A stretch of DNA of 64,000 nucleotides from Volvariella volvacea V23 (Eukaryota; Basidiomycota; Agaricomycetes; Agaricales; Pluteaceae): NCBI GenBank assembly GCA_000349905.1, contig KB722755.1, positions 236,778-300,777 of the forward strand. The letters run 5' to 3'. Shown here piece by piece: positions 45,936 through 58,367 of this stretch. Under the pieces are notes generated by a model. The model saw nothing but the letters and a program-made list of their open reading frames with translations. It ran no database searches and was not told the origin of the DNA. The first letter of the stretch is position 1. The number at the start of each line of letters is the position of its first letter. Both the position numbers and the translations under genes were made by a program.

Positions 45936-46225
45936 GATTACAACACGGATGCAAGTGTTTGCGAGTATTTTTCACCCTTCTCCCACGCTAGGCTCGAGCC
46001 TCGAGGGGCTCGCGGACTTTAGTCCATGTAACTGGTACTAGTACCATTTGGGCGCTTAAGGCAGGGTCTGAATCCGAATCGGTAGTAATATGTAGTCTCT
46101 CTAAACTATTCCAAATTTAAACATTCCCATAATTTCATCCTCTCCCCATAATTTCAACCAGGGCCATAAGACCCACCATCTGAGTTCTCTTGGTTCGCCT
46201 AGCATATTGTCTAAACATCAACACA

Positions 46226-47592
46226 TTACACTGCTCCAGGGGAGGCCGCTACAAGATCGTAGATCACCGCCGCGACTTGGGCTCCAAGCGAGGTGGCAAG
46301 AACGGGGCACCAGATCCAATATTGGCTGAGCGCAGGTCGGTGCCAAATAAATACGTCAGTCCAAATTCACCATTGGAACCCATTTGAATGCACTTGAGCA
46401 CAAGACCACTTACTTTCTGAATGCGAACACTTCGCCACCATACCCAGCCATTGCTGTGAATATTCTCGGACCTAAATCACGAGCGGGGTTCAAGGCAAAA
46501 CCTGGCTCATTTTGTTGTGGCACTGAGTAAAAGTTCTGACGAGAAAGAATGCAGGGAGCTGACCTGTTTCCGCTCCGAGACTCATTCCTACTCCCGCTGT
46601 AACAATGAATAGAGCAAATGGAACCAGACCGGCGGACAGACTGTTTCGCTTATCGGTCGCGGAGAGAACGCCTAGGGTAAACATCGCTGTTGCCACGAAC
46701 TATTGGAACTGAGTCTGCGCATAGCTCATGTCCTATGAATATTCACGTACCTCAGAGAAGAATGCAGATACGTTCGTCATGTATGGCAGCTAATCAAGCG
46801 AGTCAAATTGCTGGGATGGCTTGAAGTGAAATTTCGTGCTCACCGCGTATGTTCCAAAGTAACCTGCTGTCTTCAACGTCCTGATATGCGAACCACCCTC
46901 AACGATATCGATTGCATGGAAGTAATTCGCGTATACGATCGCAGCACCAACAAGTCCTCCAAGGATCTGAGCTAGAATGTAGCCAGGCACTTTACGAAGA
47001 GGAAAGCCGCGGTGAGCTGCCATCACGAGGGTAATCTGTCAATGCGAGTCATCAATAATCCAGAGGAGTTCTACAAAGATGCGTGTACTGACTGCTGGAT
47101 TTATATGGCCGCCCGAGACCCATACACCAAGGGTGACACCTGGAGGAAGGGTGGCATTAGTGTCTTCCCCTAGTTTTGGCGTGGCTATGAACACGTACCA
47201 GTGGCCCAAGCCAGGCAGACGGAAATCCAGTCCTAACCAGGTAAGCTCTTCTTCTCTAGCGCAATGCAATAAAACACGCCGACTTACTCCTGCTTGCGAA
47301 GTGGCAACCTCAGGTGAGGCCGAAAGTCCAACCTGGCAGTTAACGCCAGTCCCTACAGTAACAAGAACCAAAACTCCAAGAAATTCGGCACAGCATTCAC
47401 GTAGTTCACTGCATTGTAAGGAATCGGTATTATTCCATTGTTCTGGGTTCGTTGACGAGGGGGAGATGTGGCTTACGCTGGTATCTTGGCCCCGACAGCA
47501 CGGAGGCCACCGATGTGGGGAGGTGTTGGGATATTGCCGCCCTCCAAGTCTGGTGTGGAGGTTAGTAAGTCCTTGGCGCTGGACATAGACAT
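46226..47592 (-). CDS. Aquaglyceroporin (MIP family), copy 1
   Basis: A six-TM channel for water and glycerol in the plasma membrane. Start [19 protein letters not shown] at 47592. TM1 [22 protein letters not shown]2 lies partly in a 34-nt exon (47199-47232) reading [11 protein letters not shown], which joins [17 protein letters not shown] with the first NPA box. Then [80 protein letters not shown] and [20 protein letters not shown] with the second NPA followed by RD, typical of glycerol facilitators. It ends [20 protein letters not shown] and a TAA at 46226. About seven introns. Confidence 0.88.
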
Positions 47593-48522
47593 TGAGTGCG
47601 TTTTGTCGAGAGATTGAATTCTGTGTGGTAACGAGAGAGAAAGAGCGAGTAATATGAGGACTCGGCTTTTCCCTCGACCAATATATAGGCTCCGTGACCA
47701 TGCCACTGCACTCTCTTCAAGTTCAAAGCGACCCCGCCATGACCTATAATAATCACTCAATAAGATATGAGCTTATCACCTCCAACTCTGATTTTACGTA
47801 CTAGAATAGCGTAATGACTTCTGTGCTTGCCTAAGCCCGGCGAGGACGCGGATTGGCACGAGAGGTATTTGGTTGGGCAAAAGCGTATCACCACGTAGAA
47901 GCATGATCGGGGCCTCAGCGGATTTTCGCCAGATCGTTTGGATGGGTTCTCTGGGATGCCGAGTTGATAAGAAGGTATTAGTGTAGGTCCTAAGCGTATT
48001 GTTGAGGGCCCAGGCGCAAAAATTCTTCACAATGTAGGTTTAGAGCGTTTGCTAGTTCATTGAGGTAGTGGCACCATTGCGGAACAAACAGCGTACTCCG
48101 TGGATCACTTTCAAAGCGATGAACTAGACAAACAACAGAGTCAGTATTATAAAATACTAAAATTGGAACGGAGGAGACGGCACGGCTGGCGAGAATTGGC
48201 GGTTTAGTTGCTGATATGGTGGCGTTTCGCCGAAGTGGGGAAATTCAAGCGAGGAGGTCCCGACAGTAGCTTCTTCATACTAGGGTCTATTCTGATAGTC
48301 TAAACCAAACAGCCTCGGCACCATGGGGAAGGACTGTCAATCAGAACAAAACATAAAAGACAAATCATATTCGAGGCATTTCACCGGTGCAATACATACG
48401 TGTATCAATGGAAGTTGGAGGGATTAATAAGTAGAAACCATTGGATCATACTTCTTCGTAAGGAGAATCAGAAATAACTGCTTCTCCTTCTTCCTCTTTG
48501 CCTGCGCCCGCTTCCCATCCTA
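47593..48522. other. Spacer between the aquaporin copies
   Basis: 930 bp between the copies. A 78-codon minus frame (47794-48030) has no recognised domain and no start context of note. Contains the promoter of copy 1 and the 3' end of copy 2. Confidence 0.4.
47684..47693 (-). promoter_or_regulatory. TATA element of aquaglyceroporin copy 1
   Basis: The minus strand reads cctatatattgg here, about 90 nt upstream of the ATG at 47592, a plausible TATA box. Confidence 0.4.
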
Positions 48523-49836
48523 TCAGGTGGAAGGCGCAATGAGGTCATAAACTACCGCGCCACTTTGCGCGCCAAGGATAGTGGCAAGGATCGGACACCA
48601 GATCCAGTAATGCCTGGTATTCTTTGTCAGTTGACAGAGCTTCCCTAAGAATGCGTTACAACACTCGGCACGTACCTTCTGTAGGTGAAGACTTGTGACC
48701 CGTATCCCACCATTGCAGTTAGGACCCTTGGTCCGAAATCCCGAGCAGGATTTAGTGCGAAACCTAGTAGTCATAGTGCGTGAGCACCGGCATTTCCTGT
48801 CTCGTGAGCGTCTTACTGGTTTCCATCCCCAAGCTGCTGACTACCCCTATGGTCACAACAAAGAGAATCCCTGGTACACCGCCAGCAGACAAGTTCTGCC
48901 GCTTATCTGTGGCAGATAGGACGCCGATAGTGAAGATCGCTGTTGCAAGAAACTAGATAATCACGATGATTAAACACACCAGCATGATTGAGGTCGTATG
49001 ATCGCACCTCAGAAAAGAAGGAAGAAACATCCGTCATGTAAGGTAGCTTCAAGAAGGATAGAAATTAGCCACAGAATAGTTACGATTGACGCACAGGGCC
49101 TTACGCTATACGTCCCAAATAAACCCGCAGTCCGCAGGGTTCTGATGCCTCGTCCACCTTCCACAATGTCTATAGCATGGAAGTAGTTTGCGTAGACCAG
49201 CGCAGCACCAGTAATACCCCCAAGAACCTGGGCGATGACGTAGCCTGGTACCTTTCGCCATGGGAAGCGACGATGAACAGCCATTACTAATGTAATCTGA
49301 AGGAAATATAATTGCCCCGATAGGAGAGAAGAAATAACGGATACGTACAGCTGGGTTAATGTGCCCTCCTGAGGCCCACACGCCCAAAGCGATTCCTGAC
49401 TGAAATTGAGGAAAGAAGAGGCTCCGATGATATATAATCTTACCTGCAGCCCAGCCGATTATGACAGAAACATAATTCTGCAAGTGCCCATAATATCGAT
49501 ATAAAACACGACGAGGAATTATGTTGAAAGGGGGCTTACTCCCATAGGAGATGAAGAAACATCACTTGAAGCAGACAAGGTTGCCTGACAGTTCGTGCCA
49601 AGGCCAAATATCATAAGAATCATAACACCCAGAAATTCAGCCGCACATTCTCTTAGGTAGCTTCAGGACTTGCTGTTAGCTAGACATAGACACAGCAGGC
49701 AGAGAACTTACGATGGAATGAACCGGCCAAGATCGCAAGGTCCCCTGCGTTCGCGGGTCTGTACGTATACTGGAGCAATTCCGCCGTCTTTAGAGAGGCC
49801 CATTGGGGATTGTACGTGGGGGGTAGCGATGCGCAT
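48523..49836 (-). CDS. Aquaglyceroporin (MIP family), copy 2
   Basis: Tandem paralogue of copy 1, head to tail. The model starts [16 protein letters not shown] at 49836 and joins [16 protein letters not shown] in phase; an upstream exon is possible because a splice acceptor (ttttcag) sits directly before the ATG. Then [20 protein letters not shown], a short exon [11 protein letters not shown] joining [17 protein letters not shown] (first NPA), [79 protein letters not shown] and [20 protein letters not shown] (second NPA with RD). It ends [15 protein letters not shown]. All exon junctions seen match copy 1. Confidence 0.87.
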
Positions 49837-50945
49837 CCTGAAAAGTTATCGCCCTCCAAATATATACCAGAAATGAGCAATCCAGATAACGAACAGGAGA
49901 TCTGCCAACATTAGAACATAGGAGAATTACGTTTTGTTGGAAACAACAACCCTAAGGCATGACACCTGTATCAAATGAAAGAGGAGGCACGTAGAGATTG
50001 TCCGTAGTGGATTTCAGTGAATCGGCTAGCAGCTATGACTTGACAGGTTCGAGTTTGGTGATTCAAAGTGATAGGAAAACGCCTACAACGAGTAGCAGAC
50101 AGAGGAAATAAGGTTAAGTACGATACCTAGACATAAAAGCTTATTTATGCTGATGGTGGAGCAGCCTCAACAACCCTTGTGCGCAGCGTGTCTAGAGCAC
50201 CGCACGATAGAGGGGATGAAAGCAAGTCGTGATACACATGCTGACGTCGAATGTTGGCGAAATGATTGGAGAGGGTCATTTTCGTAAGGCCAGCATTACG
50301 ACCTTAAGTGCAGTAAGCAAGGGCCAGGCCTAGTGCTTCATACCCTATGCCCAGGATTGACCAAATAGCTTCTTACGAGGGTAACACAAACTCCACCAGA
50401 GAGGTAGGGAACGGTTAACAACGAAAAATCTTCTAAGATTTCCAACGATACCAAAGGAGCGGTGGGCGTCGGTGTGGAATTATCCCCGCAAACAGTCCTA
50501 GGGGGTCGAAAAAGGATACAAACCCCTGGCTAGACTGCATTCATTATTCAAGCCAATAACCTGCAAGACGTCCAACGATTAGGAGCGACAAAGGTTAAGA
50601 AGTAACATGGAATTGCNNNNNNNNNNNNNNNNNNNNNNNNNNNNNNNNNNNNNNNNNNNNNNNNNNNNNNNNNNNNNNNNNNNNNNNNNNNNNNNNNNNN
50701 NNNNNNNNNNNNNNNNGTACCAAACTTGCCAAGCAGCAGGTAATGTGATCGTTGGTCGCGCGATCAAGTTCTCCTGCAGAACTACTTTGCTTTTAGGTGA
50801 GCTTGACACGCAAATACACAGCGCATGGTCTATCCTCTAGCTTCTGGTCATCCAATTGATGCACATGTCCTGGGAGGCTAACAAGGGCTGCGAGCTGCGA
50901 CAACGGAGCGCCAAGCTCAGACAAACAGACCTGAACACCATTCGG
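49837..50945. other. Intergenic with assembly gap
   Basis: No gene is seen on either side of the gap. The open frames crossing 50579-50840 are artefacts of translating N. Confidence 0.5.
50617..50716. other. Assembly gap (100 N)
   Basis: Exactly 100 N. Unlike the first gap, no tandem repeat flanks it, so its cause is not visible. Confidence 0.98.
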
Positions 50946-51851
50946 ATGTTGACTTCGAAAACCCATCATCTGCCCACTTCGCTCTCTGGACTGCTCCCAA
51001 GACTGTACAGCACTTCAGCGCTTTTCAACGCAAATGCAGCCGAGTTTGTAGCTGCAGCTGGTACACCAAGTGCATTCCCGAAGTTGCATGGACGTCCTGA
51101 GGTACGTTCATGGGCTACTTGTTACGTTCTTGTGTGATTAATTGCAGTTAGGTCATCGTAACAGGTATTTCTGGTCCCGCTATACTGGGGAGAGGGACTC
51201 ATAGCTGGATTAGGTCGAGCTAATTGCGGGAAGTCGTCCCTATTCAATGCAGTACTAGGCAGAAAGGACTTATTGCACACAAGCAAAAAGGCCGTAAGTG
51301 GGGCCATTGAGGGTAGCAATATGTCATGACGCGTTCCACAGGGCCGTACTCGTCACCTGAACTTCTACAGAGTCGGAACAGAGCCCGGTAAACTAGTGTT
51401 GGTTGACGCGCCAGGATATGGTGCACGAGGACGGCCAGAATGGGGTGAATTATTCAACAAATACCTTGAATCTCGCCATGAGTAAGCCCATCCCGTATAA
51501 GCTCATATTATCCCGTCTCAAATGGTCAAATGATCCTAAAGACTACGACGCGTCTATATTCTTTTCAATGCTAAGCACGATCTTAATACATACGATCGTC
51601 AAATGCTTTCGCATTTATCCTCCCTTCTAATCTCCCCGAATGGAAAGCAGCCGTTCACGCTACAGGCGGTCATAACCAAAGCGGATTGCATCCCACCAGG
51701 CCAAGAGCGCACCGTGATCACAAAGCTCCGCCAAGATATCTGGGAAGCCGCGCCGCTGTGTCTACCTCCCATCGTTACCAGTGTTACCATGAGCCCACCC
51801 TTTGGCATTGAAGAGCTGCGGAGGAATATCTTGGACGCATGTGGACTCTAA
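50946..51851 (+). CDS. EngB-type mitochondrial GTPase (Mrx8-like)
   Basis: EngB/YihA GTPases act in large ribosomal subunit assembly; fungal Mrx8 does so in mitochondria. Start MLTSKTHHLPTSLSGLLPRL at 50946 gives a presequence-like N-terminus. After an intron, GLGRANCGKSSLFNAVLGRK contains G1 (GxxxxGKS), followed by LLHTSKKA/GRTRHLNFYRV (G2 switch), LVLVDAPGYGARGRPEW (G3), LESRHE, then after a 62-nt intron LRRVYILFNAKHDLN, QAVITKADCIPPG (G4 TKAD) and SVTMSPPFGIEELRRNI. It ends LDACGL, TAA. Four exons. The mitochondrial site is inferred from the N-terminus. Confidence 0.88.
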
Positions 51852-54600
51852 TGGATGCGTTGCGTCGCTATACGCGACACGCATCATGCAACCAAGAATG
51901 TAGAGGTCGCGGGACCAAATATGGTATAGCCTAGGGAACTTTCCCCCGCACGCGACTTGTGGCTGGAGCTATGCTGTGAGTTGCTAGGGTACCGCATACT
52001 TACTCCTATTTTACGCTCCCAGTACGTTTTGATGTAGGTGGTCACGCCGATTGGCTCATAACAACAGAGTATAGTTGCCAGCATCTTCCTTGAAAGGACT
52101 TGGACATCTACTTTCGGTGTCTTTAAGGCGGCACGTTGCTGAAGATGTGCTCAGCATTGACCCTGCTTGCCCCACCAGCAACAGACCTAAAAATACCAAA
52201 GAGGCTCGGTGCTTAAACATAGTGGATATTCGCAATCCTAGGAATGTGCTATGCCTGATCCTTCGTATAACTTATCCATAGAATTGATCTATATCAACTG
52301 ATAAATCAGGTATATGGGCGCACTGAAACCGTTATCGATTTTTTCTCATCAGCTTGTCTAGACCAGCGCGGGATGGGTACAGCTGTCCCACCGAAACCGT
52401 CAATAGACACAAGTGAGTATATGTGACAATGTTAGTGAATCAGCCAGGTTCCACGTCCTTACCGCATGTCTTTTCAGCAGCCTTTTCATGTAAACAGCGA
52501 TCGAATTGGTCAATACCGACCAGCCAGTAGAATAGCATACTTCCCAAGATGGTCAACAACATTACTGGTGGAGGTGGAACGGGGTGGAATCGCAAATGAC
52601 AGGCGTGATGCTGACCCGCCAACCTCCCGTCTCCGGTACGCTCCAACAAGAAGGTTATATGAAAGCCTATCCAGCGCTGTAGCACGAGGGTTCAATGCGG
52701 AAATCAAGTCGTCTATGAGAGAGCAACCCGTCTTGGTACGTATTTTCTCCATCTCCTTGGAGCATAGTGTAACACATTTCGCTGCTTTTACGCTCGCCTT
52801 CCATTACCGCTATCCCTTAAGCCTCAGGTCTGTCAAGGTCACTGGCAGGGAAGGCGTATGCCTCTCTTGGTCCACTCCCTTGAAGCTTTCCTGTCGTAGT
52901 AATTCAAGTGTTTCCTACGAGCGCGATCTGCTCTACGCCCTGGGAGACAGGCCGGCGTGTTGGATCTGATGAGGTTCGAAGCTAGAACCATAGGTATGTA
53001 GGGTTGAACAGCATAATCAAATACCCAGCTCTCGATTGCTCCCCTTTAGATTGATATTGCTCTGAAAAAAGTACCCAGGCTGTCGAACAATTTTCCATCG
53101 ATATCGCTGTTCTATCCACACCATTGATCAATTGCCCCCTTTTGCCAATGCAGGGCTCCAACTCGGTGATTAATGTGCCTTTACGGGGAACAACGTGCTG
53201 TTGCTTGTGAAAGAGCACCGGGTCTCACTCAACGACGCTCGACTCTCGATTGATTGCCAATTGAGGCCAAACTTTTCCTATACGAAAAGGAAAGGAGCAC
53301 TCCGCGGTTGGATGAAAGCTGTATTCCTGGTAATCAGTTAGGTTGCCGGATGATACACCAACGCGCATCATGCTCTGCCCCTAATTTGGCCGTCATAGGC
53401 GCAATTGCACCATATACTGCACCTATACTACGTTTGGGGGCGATATATCGATTAAGGGAAATACCTGTCATCCCGTTGGTTCTTCCCCACAAAAAAACAT
53501 CGGGCGGACATCCTCAATCCCCGCAACTGGCTTCCCGATGCTACTGCTGACAATGCCGACTCCTTGCGCCACCAACATATCATTTCCCCGAGGACATTCA
53601 CATTGGTGCTCGCCCCTCACCGAAAATCCTCCCCCTCCCCCCCTCCAGTCTAGGTCTCGTTGACAGGTTCTGCGATTGGAACAGGAGATTTGATAGCACC
53701 GGAGCGTTGATTGTAAATGGTTAGATGTGGGGGAAACATATGACTCCTGTGATAGTAACGGCAGACTCCTCATGCGGGCGATGGGTACCAGTGCAGTTTT
53801 CCAGAGCTGTACTCGGCGTTGCTTCGTGGGTACCGGGTTGTCCATGATCCAGTGAGGGAGATTGAACTTATATGTAGGTAATGGTTCTAGCCAACTCGAC
53901 ACAATCGACGATTCTCATCGCACATTCTTGCCTGAGAGTCCTGTCCATCTTATCCTCCCTGCCGTCTATCCCACTTATCCTGTATGTCGACATCAGATAA
54001 GTCAAGGATAAGGGACTTATTGGGCAGGGTCGGGATAGCCAACGTTAACTTATCAGCGCCTTTGCAAATATTCCAGTTGTTGAGTGGCTGAAGAACTAAC
54101 CCTGGTTTCTCTAATCGCTTGATAATATCCATCGAGCTCGATAATCCCAGATGAGGTGGACCCTTGCGGCGGTGCTGCTTCCACGGCTTACTATCAACCC
54201 CTTGCTCCATTGTCACTTTTCAGGAAATTCCGCTGACCTATGGGGTTAGGCCTTCCCTAGAAGGTTGGAGAAAGGGTAGAGGAGCAGGGGGAGAGACAGA
54301 CGTGAGGGGGTGTGAAGGGGTGTGGGAGGAGTACAGGGAGGGTCGAACCTTTCCGTGTGGTTTTGTCGCAGGCTGTAAGATCCCCTTCGTCATTCAGGTT
54401 TTCATCTATGACGTGTCCCCCCCTCTGTTCTGGTTTTTTGGCCTTTGGAAAAAAGACTCGAAAGGGATGAGGTGGTTGGGTCAGATGGGGGGACGATGCG
54501 TGTCCCTGCAGCTGGATTGGGGGTTACTTCCCATGGGATGTGATCATTCGGTCGATGGTTGACCGACGACGGGACCCTGTAGCATTGAGGCCGAGACCCG
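51852..54600. other. 2.7-kb region without a confident gene
   Basis: Between 52440 and 52970 all three of a plus frame (VERGGIANDRRDADPPTSRL, APTRRLYESLSSAVARGF) and two minus frames (e.g. DDLISALNPRATALDRLSYN) are open, so one may be a real exon. At 53950-54216 a minus frame of 88 codons reads WNICKGADKLTLAIPTLPNK and may also be coding. No domain is recognised. The plus strand at 54250-54340 is G-rich (gggg-rich gaggagcaggggg). Confidence 0.35.
52466..52969 (+). CDS. Unassigned open frame, possible exon
   Basis: I do not recognise this. The 167-codon frame has no ATG at its beginning. Its best part (52555-52735) is charged and protein-like, ending MREQPVL at a splice-like gtacgt. A GT-AG intron starting in gtcttg (about 52730) and ending at 52827 would join SVKVTGREGVCLSWS in frame. 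An overlapping minus frame is equally open. Strand is therefore uncertain. Confidence 0.25.
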   Translation: MSFQQPFHVNSDRIGQYRPASRIAYFPRWSTTLLVEVERGGIANDRRDADPPTSRLRYAPTRRLYESLSSAVARGFNAEIKSSMREQPVLVRIFSISLEHSVTHFAAFTLAFHYRYPLSLRSVKVTGREGVCLSWSTPLKLSCRSNSSVSYERDLLYALGDRPACWI

Positions 54601-55461
54601 TCAGATGGGCAATCTGCCTTCTTGTGCTTGGTATGAGCGAAGGCGAGAGGTGGCAGTGGTCACATTTGCGCTGACGTCTTGCTCAACGGGATTACTGTCT
54701 GCCATCGCCTGACGGGGCGCCGCCCAGGTGACTTGATCCTCAGAATAGTGCGGCAACAATATCTCGCTATCACGGGTCCCATTACATGTTCGTAGTGATT
54801 TTCTCTCGGGACGGGGAAACGGAAGCTGTTGGATCTTGATGCTTGGGAATACCGTCACCCGATAATCATCGTGGCTTTCATCACATCCTGCATTGGAGAC
54901 AGCTTTCATTCTGAAAGTGAATAAAAGCTTGGGCTTAATATTACGACAGGGATATTTCTCACAGGTCATATATCCATTCGGTGGCTTTTCCCCAGCTACT
55001 GGCTCACAGTATGGGGTTGATGAAAAAACGGAAGGTGGTGAGCAATTTAATGGAACGCGTCTAGGCATAGCAGTGGCCGTGTTGCAGGTATGACACTTAT
55101 AGTACGGTGTCACAGATCTTCTCTGACTTTCAAATGAAGCTTATTGAGTTTGCTCCAACCTCCTAGAACAATAATGGTGATGCCCTTTCTCGGTATGGAG
55201 CATTGAAGTACACGTTCCTCGATTATCCTTGAATGTCGTGGGTTCACGATATACATTCCACGTACTAGTGATGTCCAGCCACATTATGGGATCCGACCAT
55301 GGTCCACGTTCCTCCAGACACCCATCCGAGGGGTTGGTAGGAAGGGCGGAGGACGACCCAGGGTAGGCGGGTAAAATGCAGATTATGTGAAGGGGGAAAA
55401 AGATAGTAAACGGATGGCGGAGCGCCCGTGTATCCAACACGAAAAAAGGAGAGTCACACAC
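54601..55461 (-). CDS. Cysteine-rich candidate secreted protein
   Basis: Start MCDSPFFVLDTRALRHPFTI at 55461 followed by a hydrophobic run (FFPLHIICILPAYPG) and SSSALPTN, which could be a late signal peptide or anchor. The mature part reads SDGCLEERGPWSDPIMWLDI, FKDNRGTCTSMLHTEKGHHH and YCSRR. A short intron (about 42 nt, near 55116-55158) joins SVTPYYKCHTCNTATAMPRR in frame. Further Cys follow in LNCSPPSVFSSTPYCEP, YMTCEKYPCRN, NAGCDES and LRTCNGT, then a plain tail to QEGRLPI. About 11 Cys after the leader. No family is recognised. The small intron is the weak point of the model. Confidence 0.42.
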
Positions 55462-55954
55462 ACGCGTAGGAAGACCTTCGTTGGGGACGCATTTCTGTGG
55501 AATTTTTTGAGGTGATACTGAATACTTTCGGGCCGGTGAAGGGAACCCTAGTCATGGCTTAATTGTCTGGAGTGTGTAGGAAACGAAGCATATGAATTAA
55601 TCGCGTGTTGTGATATCACTGGCACTAGAAGTCTCGAGTTTACTTACACATTGGAATCCAGCTGGTCGGAACCCTAGTCCTCGCTGCACCGCATGACGTA
55701 ACGGTTATACATTTCGCTGGCATGCTACACAAATCACCTCTATTGTCTGGGCATGTGCTGCGAAGCAGTGCAGTGGGCGTAAGGGTTGCATTTGCGTTGG
55801 CCAGGTATCTATCCTAACCCGACTCGATGGCGCAAAGGCCGACTCGGATTCCAAGCAAGGAAGTGATCTTTGTGTGTGTTAGACTGGAGAGTCGAAAGCA
55901 AGCAAGGGTCAACAAAAGCCGAAAAATCATTGCCAAGGATGATCTAATCACTAT
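55462..55954. other. Upstream region shared by divergent genes
   Basis: 493 bp between the secreted candidate and RSA4, which are divergent. No open frame is supported and no TATA box is clear. Confidence 0.35.
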
Positions 55955-58367
55955 ATGGCTACACTGCTCCCCCCTCAGAAACGCCAAAAGCTCTATCATG
56001 GCGTTCCCGAGCCTGAGCCTGAACCCACAAAGCCAACACCAAATATCGTGGTACAGTTTGTCTCTGAAGATGATGGGAGTGCTCTTGCACCGGCGGTGAA
56101 CATACCCGCCAACCTCACGAGGGAAGCGCTAGAGGATTTACTAAATAAGTTGACTCAGGTATGATATACATATGTGTCTAAAGGCACCCTGTGACACGTT
56201 GTGCTCATCCTCTTAGAACGAAGAGCCTGTACCATTTTCGTTCCATGTAGCATTGCCAGAAGATGCCACAGCTCTCGGTGCACCTACCCGCGTTGTGATC
56301 TCTAAATCAATAGAGGCGGACATACTCGGGCACCCGTCAGACGCATTTACGCCAGAAGACGTACTTGTAGTACAATGCACACCTCAGAGCGTTTTCCGGG
56401 TTCGCCCAGCAACGAGGTGTTCCTCGACCCTTTCCGGTTAGCACCTCCAGCGGAACTATCCTGCCCATGATTGATGCTCTACTCAGGTCATGGAGCGCCG
56501 ATTCTGTGTGCATCATTCTCACCAACGGGGAACCTTCTGGCCACCGGTGCCGGGGATAACACTGCTCGCCTGTGGGATCTTAACACCGAAACACCCTCTC
56601 ACGTTCTTTCCGGCCACAAAGGTTGGGTGCTGTGTGTGGAATGGGAAGCGATGGAGAGAAAGGTGGCAACAGGAGGGCACGATGGACATGTGAGTGCGAT
56701 GCCTCGCCTTTGATTCCACCTAGCCCTCTAACTCCACCCTAGGTCAGGTTATGGGATCCTAAGACTGGGAAACCCATCGGAGACGCATTGAAAGGTCACT
56801 CAAAGTGGATTATGTCGTTGGCATGGGAGCCTATTCACATGTAAGTTGTGCTCTCTCTATGTGGCCCTTGATTCTAGTCTTCTGCCGCCGGTACCCCCAC
56901 TGAGCCTGGCTGTGTTGTCTTTCTCCGACGCAATAACCTTTTTAAACGCCAAGAATTGATTTATCATTAGAAATCCTTCCTCCCCTCGATTAGCCTCTTC
57001 ATCTAAAGATGGAACAGTGCGGGTATGGTCGACCCTCACGAGAAGGACAGAATATACGCTCGGCGGACACACGGCCAGTGTTAACATCGTGAGGTGGGGT
57101 GGTGGAGGGCCTGGTCCAGAAGGTTCCGGGATATCACCGCTAGGGAAAGGTGTTCTTTACACCGCAAGCAGCGACAGGACTGTGCGCATTTGGGATGCGG
57201 ATAAGGTAGGTGGTGGGTCTTCCGATGATCATGCTCTCTTGGTCCTCGAGGTTCCATGTGGACAACAAATGGGGGGCGCTAAGAATCTCTCTCATTCTTG
57301 AAATACCTGCAGGGTCAACTATTGCACATCCTGAAAGATCATGCGCACTGGGTCACAACCCTTACGCTCAATACCGATTTCGTTCTCCGAACCGGACCAT
57401 TTGACCATACCGGGAAACACCCATCGTCAGACGATGAAGGTCAGTAGGATCTTCTCCGACCCCCTTACTCTTGTTGTACTCATGCCATCCTTGATCGTTC
57501 GCCTCCGTGGCTCTACAATGGAAATGATTAACCAATTATTCTTGATCAATTTTGCCTACACCGACTTCCGCCCTTGCTGCCCCCTGCAAATCAAACCGGC
57601 GGCTTATACACATCATCTTCACCCTTGGCCACCAACCCTCGCACACTCACACGATTATCATCAACACGTATGACGCACGCGCCCTCTAATCAAACTATCA
57701 TTGACCATTCATCATCGAACAAACCAAACAAACAGCTCAACAACTCGCACAGGACCGCTATGCTTCCATTCTGCGCCAGAGTCCTGAGCTATTAATCTCA
57801 GGATCGGATGACCATACGCTGTTTCTCTGGTCACCCTGGTCACAGCACAAGAATAAACCAGTGACTCGGTTGACAGGCCATCAGCGACAAGTCTCGCATG
57901 TTGCCTTTTCTCCTGATGGAAGATGGGCTGCTTCCGCTGGGTGGGATAGTAGTGTGAGGATTTGGGAAGGCAGGACAGGGAAATTCGTGGCCACACTCAG
58001 GGGACATGTGGGAGCGGTTTACAGGTTGGCATGGAGTGCCGATGGGAGAATGCTGGTTAGTGCCAGCAAGGACAGCACATTGAAGGTAGGTCTAGATCGT
58101 TTTTCTGTTGGACGCCTTCCATCATGGCACTTGAACGGATGAGAGCTGAGACCTTGATTCTTTTCTTACGTGTCAGATCTGGGACTTGAAGACGTACAAA
58201 ATTAAAGTTGATCTTCCGGGACACACAGATGAAGTGTACTGCGTCGACTTCGTCGCTGATAAAGTTGTCAGTGGAGGACGCGATAAAACCGTTAAAATGT
58301 GAGTGTCTGCCTTGCCTGTAGGATCCTCGGAGGGCTGATGAAGTTTGAGTATAGATGGAAACATTGA
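55955..58367 (+). CDS. RSA4: Ribosome assembly WD40 protein Rsa4/NLE1 (Notchless)
   Basis: Rsa4 binds pre-60S ribosomes and is pulled off by the AAA ATPase Rea1. Start MATLLPPQKRQKLYHGVP at 55955. The NLE ubiquitin-like domain is NIVVQFVSEDDGSALAPAVN, NLTREALEDLLNKLTQ, NEEPVPFSFHVA and LVVQCTPQSVFRVRPATRCS. Eight WD repeats follow: GHGAPILCASFSPTG, DNTARLWDLNTETPS, GHKGWVLCVEWE, RLWDPKTGKPIG, GHSKWIMSLAWEP, DGTVRVWSTLTRRTEY, DRTVRIWDADK, SGSDDHTLFLWSPWSQ, GHQRQVSHVAFSPDGRWAAS, GHVGAVYRLAWSADGR, KIWDLKTYKIKVDLPGHTDE and KTVKIWKH at the C-terminus. The last exon is only 13 nt, ending TGA at 58365. About ten exons. The family and completeness are clear. Confidence 0.94.

Noticed and set aside
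52466..52969. Assigning this frame a function
   Set aside because: Strand and splice structure cannot be decided, and no motif is recognised.
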